Of a stretch of DNA of 20,500 bases, positions 1 to 5,189 are shown one piece after another. Both the position numbers and the translations under genes were made by a program. The notes below the pieces were generated by a model. That model made no database searches. It saw only the letters and a program-made list of their open reading frames with translations, and was not told the DNA's origin. This DNA is from Hyphococcus sp. (GTDB lineage: Bacteria; Pseudomonadota; Alphaproteobacteria; Caulobacterales; Parvularculaceae), in the NCBI GenBank assembly GCA_021604605.1, contig BQJH01000020.1, positions 1-20,500 of the forward strand, in the 5' to 3' direction. Every line of letters starts with the position of its first letter. Position 1 is the first letter of the stretch.

Positions 1-756
1 CTGCAAGACATGAACGCCCTTGCTTGGCCGCCCATAGGCAGACGCCACATAACCGCCCGCATAAGGCGCATTCCGGGCCACCTCAAAATCCATGGCGCAT
101 AAAGTGTCTTCAACAATTTCCGTCACCACTGGCGCGCAAGAGGCGCCAAACCGGTCACCGAGTACATAATCAAGCGCCGCCTCCCCACTACGGAACGGCG
201 CCGCGCCCGCCGACGGCATGGAATGGCAATCCACCACGATTGCGCAGCCAAATTTCCGCCGGGCCTCGTCAATCAGTTTCGCCAGAGAGGCGTGATATGG
301 ATCATAACAGGATGCGAGGCGCTTATGGGCGTCTTTATAAAACAGTTTGCGGCTGTAAATATCCTGCCCGTCGGCGACGATCCTGGGGATGACGCCAAGC
401 CCCGCGATCACGCGGCTGGTGCGGGTATCGGCAGATTTCGGGATGCTGTCGGCGAACATCCGCGGGTCAATTTCATCCCGGGCCCGATTGACGTCCACAT
501 AGGCGCGCGGGAACAGCGCCCTCAGCAACGGCGCGCCATATCGCGGCGCATCATTGAACAAGAGGTCCACATAGCTGTCTTCCGACTGACGCAAGGCATG
601 CCGGTCAAGCTGGGATTTCCTTAACAAATCATCGGGATAATCGCGCCCGGAATGGGGGGAGGCAAAAATCAACGGCGATTCCAGGACTTCGGGGTGCAAT
701 ATTTCCACACCATCGCCCTCAGAGTAATTTCCGCTTGCATTTGAGGGTTCATTCAT
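1..756 (-). CDS. N-formylglutamate amidohydrolase (partial, C-terminus beyond window)
   Basis: Predicted to hydrolyse N-formyl-L-glutamate to formate and L-glutamate in the cytoplasm, the last step of one histidine-degradation route. I translated the minus strand from 756 and it stays open to base 1, giving 252 residues; the family is usually near 290, so roughly the last 40 are outside the window. Family-like motifs are SPHSGRDYP (about residues 33-41), DVNRARDEIDPR (about 88-99) and DCHSMPSAG (about 174-182), the usual metal and substrate-binding region. An in-frame ATG lies two codons upstream (762), but GGA at 763-765 is better spaced for the 756 ATG. The gene is divergent from cpdR. No hut genes are visible, so a role in histidine use specifically is not shown; other formyl-amino-acid or amidohydrolase substrates are possible. 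Confidence 0.88.
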   Translation of the reverse strand, partial: MNEPSNASGNYSEGDGVEILHPEVLESPLIFASPHSGRDYPDDLLRKSQLDRHALRQSEDSYVDLLFNDAPRYGAPLLRALFPRAYVDVNRARDEIDPRMFADSIPKSADTRTSRVIAGLGVIPRIVADGQDIYSRKLFYKDAHKRLASCYDPYHASLAKLIDEARRKFGCAIVVDCHSMPSAGAAPFRSGEAALDYVLGDRFGASCAPVVTEIVEDTLCAMDFEVARNAPYAGGYVASAYGRPSKGVHVLQ

Positions 757-883
757 GGCCATTCCGTGCTTGAAAATGATACGACTTGAGGCATGTTAAC
801 GTAAGTTTGCAGGATTCGTTAAGGTCACAGGGCATATTACCCTTACGAAGGAGCGAAAATTGCATTCTGCTTATCGTTTCGGG

Positions 884-908
884 GATTAGGCGAAAATTGA
901 TCCTAATC
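884..908 (+). promoter_or_regulatory. Inverted repeat upstream of cpdR
   Basis: GATTAGG (884-890) and CCTAATC (902-908) form a perfect 7-bp inverted repeat with an 11-base spacer, ending 38 bases before the cpdR start codon. It could be a hairpin in the cpdR leader or a binding site for a dimeric regulator in the divergent intergenic region. No U-tract follows, so it is not a typical terminator. Function is inferred only from position. Confidence 0.35.
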
Positions 909-946
909 TTGAACAGGTCGATTGAGCAATGGAGAGGCGAAACCGA

Positions 947-1303
947 ATGGCGGCTATTCTTTTGGCGGAAGACGATGACTCGATGCGGAGCTTTTTGAAA
1001 AAAGCGCTGGAACGGGCCGGTCATACGGTTGTTGACGCATCACAGGGCGATGAGGCGCTGACGGAATTGCAGCTGCGTGAGTTCGACCTTCTCTTAACTG
1101 ATATTGTCATGCCGGTCATGGACGGGATTGAACTTGCCCGCCGCGCCGCTGAAATTGACCCGGAAATGAACATCATGTTCATCACAGGTTTTGCCGCTGT
1201 GGCCCTCAACGCCGCCAATCAGGCGCCGGAAGACGCCAAAGTGCTCTCCAAACCATTTCATCTCAAAGACCTCGTCCAAGAGGTCGACCGGCTCGTCGCT
1301 TAA
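947..1303 (+). CDS. cpdR: Single-domain response regulator CpdR
   Basis: A stand-alone receiver domain of 118 residues. In Caulobacter, unphosphorylated CpdR binds ClpX and primes the ClpXP protease for cell-cycle substrates including CtrA; phosphorylation through CckA-ChpT blocks this. The sequence shows the receiver features: acidic cluster AEDDD (7-11), phosphoacceptor Asp52 in LLLTDIVMPVMDG, the T/S-type FITGFAAVAL segment, and the conserved lysine in KVLSKPFHLKDLV. The FITGFAAVALN and LSKPFHLKDLV segments match CpdR specifically rather than other single-domain regulators. An ATG at 929 is in frame, but AGAGG at 933-937 lies 9 bases before 947, and CpdR proteins begin M-A-x-I-L-L-A-E-D-D. 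It is divergent from the formylglutamate amidohydrolase gene, a neighbourhood I recall from other alphaproteobacteria. Confidence 0.93.
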   Translation: MAAILLAEDDDSMRSFLKKALERAGHTVVDASQGDEALTELQLREFDLLLTDIVMPVMDGIELARRAAEIDPEMNIMFITGFAAVALNAANQAPEDAKVLSKPFHLKDLVQEVDRLVA

Positions 1304-1345
1304 TCCGACAAGTCAGAATATTGCTAAACCCGGCCGCTCACAGGC

Positions 1346-1374
1346 TTGCACCCGCATAAATTTGTCGTTAGAGA
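1346..1374 (+). promoter_or_regulatory. Possible promoter of tRNA-Val
   Basis: TTGCAC (1346-1351) resembles a sigma-70 -35 box. After a 17-base spacer comes TAGAGA (1369-1374), a weak -10 match. A start near 1381 would leave a leader of about 30 bases before the mature tRNA at 1410. Tentative: only the -35 hexamer is convincing. Confidence 0.3.
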
Positions 1375-1409
1375 CCCGACCTTCGACGGTCTGACACCCA
1401 TGACCGGTC

Positions 1410-1484
1410 GGGCGCATAGCTCAGGGGTAGAGCGCTACCTTGACATGGTAGAGGTCCCAGGTTCGAAACCCGGTGCGCCCACCA
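1410..1484 (+). tRNA. tRNA-Val (anticodon GAC)
   Basis: A complete cloverleaf is visible. The acceptor stem pairs GGGCGCA (1410-1416) with TGCGCCC (1474-1480). The D arm begins GCTC at 1419. The anticodon stem CTACC/GGTAG encloses the loop TTGACAT, with anticodon GAC at 1442-1444, reading GUC and GUU valine codons. The T arm contains GGTTCGAAACC. Discriminator A1481 and CCA (1482-1484) are encoded in the DNA. A short T-run (1486-1490) follows. It lies 106 bases after cpdR on the same strand. Confidence 0.97.
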
Positions 1485-1503
1485 CTTTTTCGATCAATTT
1501 AGC

Positions 1504-1700
1504 GACGCCTGAATATTCCCGAGGGAGCTGTCAGTTCTTGCCGCCCCTGAAACAGCGAAAGCCGACCCTCGAACTGAAGGTCGGCCCCACTTCTCCCCCT
1601 GCAATACCTTTAACGACGTACTCCCACAAATGTCGTAAAGGCCGACAGGGACGCGTCAGACCTGCCCAGAATTCCTAGCACCTGAGCAGACCGAGGCGTC
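1504..1700. ncRNA. Structured gene-free stretch; possible non-coding RNA
   Basis: This 313-base interval (1485-1797) has no convincing gene but holds nested complementary segments. GACGCCT (1504-1510) pairs with AGGCGTC (1694-1700), enclosing about 180 bases. Inside are GCTGT/ACAGC (1527-1531/1552-1556), a perfect 7-bp stem GCCGACC/GGTCGGC (1561-1567/1579-1585), and CCTTTA-A-CGAC/GTCG-TAAAGG (1607-1617/1632-1641) with one bulged A. A long closing helix over internal hairpins is the general shape of 6S-like or other structured RNAs. I could not identify a family, and the strand is undecided because inverted repeats fold on both. It could also be leftover terminator hairpins. Confidence 0.3.
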
Positions 1701-1739
1701 CTATCTGTATAAGCGTGAGTTTTCAGAAAACCGGGTCAA

Positions 1740-1779
1740 AAGAAAATGACGAGCGTACGCAGCATGACAAAACGCTCGT
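1740..1779 (-). terminator. Probable terminator of the Ser/Thr kinase gene
   Basis: ACGAGCGT (1749-1756) and ACGCTCGT (1772-1779) form a perfect 8-bp inverted repeat with a 15-base spacer. Read on the minus strand it sits about 20 bases beyond the kinase stop codon and is followed by a T-rich run (CATTTTCTTTT). The long loop makes it a less than ideal intrinsic terminator. Confidence 0.5.
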
Positions 1780-1797
1780 TATTGGTGTTTTTGGCGA

Positions 1798-4362
1798 TCA
1801 ATTGCACCGCGCCCTGCTTTTTAAATCAACAATCCGGGTTTGGTGGGACAAAATCCAATCCGCAGCGACATCCGTATCTTCACCGAATTGATTGAGCTCT
1901 GCAGCTGCATCAAGCGTCGTACATATTCTGTCCGCTTCATTCTCTCCAAAAATCTCACCCCGATTGAGCAGCAAATAGGCAAGCTCAATTTTCAAGCTAA
2001 CGACCTCAAGGCGGACGCGTTCATTTTCCGGCGCAATCTGTAAATACCCTTCAGGTACAGATAGAGCGCTTAACAAAAATTCTTCCGCCGCATCCAGATT
2101 AAATTTAAGCGCAAGGTTGAGCCCATAACGGTTGGAGTATGTGGAATAGACAACTTGTAGGTAGGAATACGTGTTATCATCGAAAGGCTTCAACCGTTCC
2201 AAAAGTTCATCCGCCGTTTCAAGATAGGTTTCAATTGTTTTGGCTCTGTCTAAACCAAAACGGAAGTCAGGATTTTTTTGCACCTCTTGTGCGAGGATCT
2301 CACGCGTTAGCGGTTCACCTCGTTGGCCCGCCAACTCAGCCAGCGACGCGATATTGGGGCGCCATTCAACCAGGCGCGTATAGCCGTTGACATAAACTTC
2401 CAGCGCCCAGAAAAACGCGTAGATATCTTCAGGGTTTGTTGGGTTATCCAAAAGGTTTTGATGCATATACTCAAAACCTATCTCCATAAACCCAAGAAGT
2501 GTTTCATACTCTTCCCGCTCAGAAACCGGAATGGGCTTAATCTCATCACCGTTCCACTTTTCATTGATGGAAGCAGCCATGAGATATAAAAACGCCCCAT
2601 AACTAATGATGTAATCGTCATTAGCGAGGTCGCCTTCAAAAGTTTTCTCAACATCCTTCTTCAAAGATAGTATATCAGCATCAAGAGTAATATCTTCTGG
2701 CGCCGTCAAACTGTTGCCATACATCCACTCCTCAAATCGCAAATCCAGAAGCGCTGTTTTTAATTCCATGTTGCTCGGGTCATTCTCCAGTAAACGCTGA
2801 AAAATCGGCCTTGCAACATCAATGGCTTTTGCTGTCTCTTCCCAGGAGCCGTAATAAAAGCGATGGGCATAGGCTCTTATCATGTGCGTTTCCGCCAGCA
2901 TTTGCATAACCTCATCACTGGGCGAGCCCGATGCGGCCAATTCGGTCAGGACTTTTATGCTGTCTTCAAAATGTTCAATCCCTTGTTCCGGGTCACCAAG
3001 ATTTTGCCCGCCAGCCTGCGTGAGAATATCGCCAAGTTGTGCGAGGCCCTTTGCATAATCGAGTTTAATCTCAGGGTCTGAGACAGAAGCGCGTGACAAG
3101 ATTTCCAGATATTTCGACGACGTGTCGGAAACTTTCTTTGTCAGAACAAGCGTCCCGGGCAGTTTCGATAAATCCTCGCCAAGATCATTGAGCAGGAAGC
3201 TGGTGAGCTCGCGGGTTTCGCTAAACCTCTTATCCGCCTCCACACGCGCTGCTTCCGCCCGCTGATATTGTATAAGGGTCGTTGTAAACGCAGCAATCAA
3301 TCCGGCAAGGGCAACCCCCGTTAATAGCGCCCCTGCTTTATGCCGTGAGACAAATTTACCGAGCCAATAGGCGCCGGAACGAGGCACAGCATCAACCGGA
3401 AAGCCTCGCTGGCAGTTCTCCACATCGTCAACCAGAGAACTAACGGATAGATAACGATCTTCAGGCGCTGTTGCGGCAGCCTTGTTGATGATCGCTTGTA
3501 AATCGGCGCCTGTATCAGTTGAGCCCATCAATGCGGCGAGAAGTTTCCCAAGGGAATAAATATCAGAAAGCGTATTGGCGCCGTTTCCTTTTGAGCGCTC
3601 AGGGGCGGCAAAGCCCGGTGTAAAACTCAAACTCGGTAGAGAGTTGCCCTTGCTCGCAGGGGCAGGCGCTTCTTCGGTGGACTTGGCGATACCAAAGTCA
3701 ATCAGTTTAACCTGCCCCGCCTTATCAACCAGCACATTAGAGGGTGAGATATCGCGATGGATAATCAAATTCTGGTGTGCATGGCCAACCGCAGCACACA
3801 CAGATTTAAAAAGATCAAATCGTTGCTCCGTTGATGCGTTGTTTTTATCCGCCCAGTCTGTAATCGGCAGCCCGTCAATATATTCCATGACAATAAAAGG
3901 CGCACCGTTCTCCAATGTTCCACCATCAAAAAGGCGTGCAATGTTTGGGTGAGATAATCTGGCGAGTGTTTGGCGTTCATTTTGAAAACGGGCGATAAGC
4001 TGATCTGACAAGACGCCGGGGCGGATGACTTTAATCGCTACATCATGGTCAAAATCTCCGCTGGCGCGCTGGCACCGATAAACCGCGCCCATACCGCCCC
4101 TGCCGATCAAGCCAACGACCTTGTAGGCGCCAATCTGCTCGGGCATGCCTACATCATCCAATGTCTCTTGAAGCGCGCCGCCCGTTTGAAACGCAAAACC
4201 GGCGCTTTTGTCATGGGACAAATAGCTGAGCGCCTTCTCACACAGTTTTTCATCGCTTCCGGCGGCGGCGCGAATCCAATCCGCCCGCTGTTGGGATGGC
4301 TGATCAAGCGATTGCTCAAACAAGGCTAACGCTTTGGCATCTGACTTTTCTGAATTTGACAT
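1798..4362 (-). CDS. Transmembrane Ser/Thr protein kinase with C-terminal sensor half, partner of the divergent ECF sigma
   Basis: An 854-residue Hanks-type kinase, probably in the inner membrane. The kinase domain spans about residues 80-320: glycine loop IGRGGMGAVY (87-95), VAIKV with Lys111, helix-C Glu129, catalytic loop HRDISPSN (202-209), DFG (222-224) and APE (253-255). The catalytic loop has Ser206 where HRDxKPxN kinases carry Lys, so activity or mechanism may be unusual. One hydrophobic helix (about 344-366) follows, then about 490 helical, Leu/Ala/Glu-rich residues predicted outside the cytoplasm. This layout is typical of bacterial kinases with TPR-like sensor domains, although I could not assign clear individual TPRs. 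AAGG precedes the ATG by 9 bases. The gene is divergent from the ECF sigma with 142 bases between. In the ECF43-type systems the kinase phosphorylates and activates the sigma factor; that role here is inferred from family and context. Confidence 0.9.
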   Translation of the reverse strand: MSNSEKSDAKALALFEQSLDQPSQQRADWIRAAAGSDEKLCEKALSYLSHDKSAGFAFQTGGALQETLDDVGMPEQIGAYKVVGLIGRGGMGAVYRCQRASGDFDHDVAIKVIRPGVLSDQLIARFQNERQTLARLSHPNIARLFDGGTLENGAPFIVMEYIDGLPITDWADKNNASTEQRFDLFKSVCAAVGHAHQNLIIHRDISPSNVLVDKAGQVKLIDFGIAKSTEEAPAPASKGNSLPSLSFTPGFAAPERSKGNGANTLSDIYSLGKLLAALMGSTDTGADLQAIINKAAATAPEDRYLSVSSLVDDVENCQRGFPVDAVPRSGAYWLGKFVSRHKAGALLTGVALAGLIAAFTTTLIQYQRAEAARVEADKRFSETRELTSFLLNDLGEDLSKLPGTLVLTKKVSDTSSKYLEILSRASVSDPEIKLDYAKGLAQLGDILTQAGGQNLGDPEQGIEHFEDSIKVLTELAASGSPSDEVMQMLAETHMIRAYAHRFYYGSWEETAKAIDVARPIFQRLLENDPSNMELKTALLDLRFEEWMYGNSLTAPEDITLDADILSLKKDVEKTFEGDLANDDYIISYGAFLYLMAASINEKWNGDEIKPIPVSEREEYETLLGFMEIGFEYMHQNLLDNPTNPEDIYAFFWALEVYVNGYTRLVEWRPNIASLAELAGQRGEPLTREILAQEVQKNPDFRFGLDRAKTIETYLETADELLERLKPFDDNTYSYLQVVYSTYSNRYGLNLALKFNLDAAEEFLLSALSVPEGYLQIAPENERVRLEVVSLKIELAYLLLNRGEIFGENEADRICTTLDAAAELNQFGEDTDVAADWILSHQTRIVDLKSRARCN

Positions 4363-4394
4363 TCTTTTTTGCCTTAAACGTCTTTTTGACTATA

Positions 4395-4429
4395 CCTGCT
4401 GGGCAAAGTCACACACGTTCACCAGCAGG
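4395..4429. promoter_or_regulatory. Inverted repeat in the kinase/sigma divergent promoter region
   Basis: CCTGCTGG (4395-4402) and CCAGCAGG (4422-4429) are perfect 8-bp inverted arms with a 19-base spacer. Pairing can extend outward by TA/TA if one G is bulged. It lies 33 bases upstream of the kinase start and 75 bases upstream of the sigma start. It could be an operator controlling one or both genes or a leader hairpin in the kinase mRNA. Confidence 0.4.
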
Positions 4430-4446
4430 GTAAATCTATTTTTTGC

Positions 4447-4469
4447 GAACTCATATTGCGAAAAACGAC
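4447..4469 (+). promoter_or_regulatory. Candidate ECF-type promoter of the sigma gene
   Basis: GAAC (4447-4450), 15 bases, then CGAC (4466-4469) resembles the GAAC ... CG(T/A)C pattern of many ECF-dependent promoters. It is placed about 35 bases before the sigma GTG, so autoregulation is possible. Promoters of this ECF family are not well known to me, so this is tentative. Confidence 0.22.
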
Positions 4470-4504
4470 GGGTTCCGACAAGTTGGCTGGTTTGGGAGTG
4501 TTGA

Positions 4505-5077
4505 GTGTCCGGACTTGATGATGAAACAGCCACAGCACTCTTGCATGCCTGGCAAGCAGGAGACATCGGGTCACGGGACGAATTATTTAATCGATTATAT
4601 GTCGAGCTTCGGAAAATCTCCGCAACCCTGTTGCGGGGCGAGGGAGATATTTCTCTCACGACGGGCGATCTCGTTAATGAAGCTGTGATGCGGGTCATTA
4701 ACACCGAAAAGATCGAGTTTCATGACAAAGCGCATTTTCTGGCGCTCTCCGCCAGAACCATGCGCCGCGTCCTCATCGATCATGCGCGCAAACACGCCTC
4801 AGATAAAAGACAGCACCAAAAGGTCACCCTTATCACCCACCTCATAGAGGCGCCAGAAAGTGTGGATATTCATCAACTGGAATATGCGCTGTTACGACTT
4901 AAATCTTTAAACGAGAACCGGGCTCGAATTGTTGAAATGCGGTATTATGGCGGTCTTTCCATAGAGGAAATTGCTGAAGTGATCGGATGCTCAGCTTCGA
5001 CGGTAAAACGGGACTGGCGCGTTTCCAGGGCATGGTTACTGGCCGCCCTGGCAGAGCAAAAAGGCGCAGGAAGCTGA
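4505..5077 (+). CDS. ECF RNA polymerase sigma factor of the kinase-associated (TIGR02999/ECF43-like) type
   Basis: A 190-residue sigma-70 family factor with only regions 2 and 4. Region 2 spans about residues 12-95 and includes the segment LTTGDLVNEAVMRV (51-64) and RRVLIDHARKHASDKR (about 87-102), a hallmark of the TIGR02999 family. Region 4 spans about 125-185 and carries the helix-turn-helix GLSIEEIAEVIGCSASTVKRDW. The start is GTG with GGGAG (4494-4498) 6 bases upstream. No anti-sigma gene is adjacent; instead the divergent neighbour is a transmembrane Ser/Thr kinase, the gene pairing of ECF43 systems. In Vibrio EcfP/PknT the sigma factor needs threonine phosphorylation in region 2.2. Thr52 and Thr53 lie in that segment here, where classical ECFs have an acidic D-A-E-D motif. 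Phospho-activation is therefore a reasonable inference, not shown. Confidence 0.88.
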   Translation: MSGLDDETATALLHAWQAGDIGSRDELFNRLYVELRKISATLLRGEGDISLTTGDLVNEAVMRVINTEKIEFHDKAHFLALSARTMRRVLIDHARKHASDKRQHQKVTLITHLIEAPESVDIHQLEYALLRLKSLNENRARIVEMRYYGGLSIEEIAEVIGCSASTVKRDWRVSRAWLLAALAEQKGAGS

Positions 5078-5127
5078 ATAGATCAAAGGCTTCTTCGTCC
5101 CTTCAGCGCCATCTCTCTGACTAATCC

Positions 5128-5179
5128 AAGGTTAACTGCGCATTCAGTTTATTTTGTTAACCTTCAGCGTTTCGCTGAA
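5128..5179 (+). promoter_or_regulatory. Two adjacent inverted repeats before the hybrid histidine kinase
   Basis: AAGGTTAAC (5128-5136) and GTTAACCTT (5156-5164) are perfect 9-bp inverted arms with a 19-base spacer. Directly overlapping, TTCAGCG-TTT-CGCTGAA (5163-5179) is a perfect 7-bp hairpin with a 3-base loop, ending 10 bases before the likely start ATG at 5190. The compact hairpin would occlude part of the weak ribosome-binding region (GAAAG, 5177-5181). The two structures share bases 5163-5164. The outer repeat could instead be an operator; its arms contain GTTAAC. Confidence 0.45.
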
Positions 5180-5189
5180 AGTCACCTAC

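Noticed and set aside
24..624. Long plus-strand open frames over the first 600 bases
   Set aside because: They lie antisense to the well-supported formylglutamate amidohydrolase and their translations are Arg/Pro-rich with no recognisable features.
796..822. Paired TTAA elements upstream of cpdR as a full CtrA box
   Set aside because: The two TTAA motifs are 19 bases apart, not the 7 required by TTAA-N7-TTAA. The same holds for 5132-5160 (20 bases).
749..1024. Minus-strand 91-residue frame overlapping the cpdR start
   Set aside because: It overlaps cpdR antisense, has no family resemblance and would fill the divergent promoter region.
1504..1700. SRP RNA, tmRNA or RNase P RNA
   Set aside because: None of the signatures is present: no SRP GGAA-loop motif, no alphaproteobacterial tag sequence for tmRNA, no RNase P GAGGAAAGTCC block.
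1410..1797. Integration site of a mobile element at tRNA-Val
   Set aside because: No duplicated tRNA 3' end, integrase or phage gene is visible in the window; the neighbouring genes look chromosomal.
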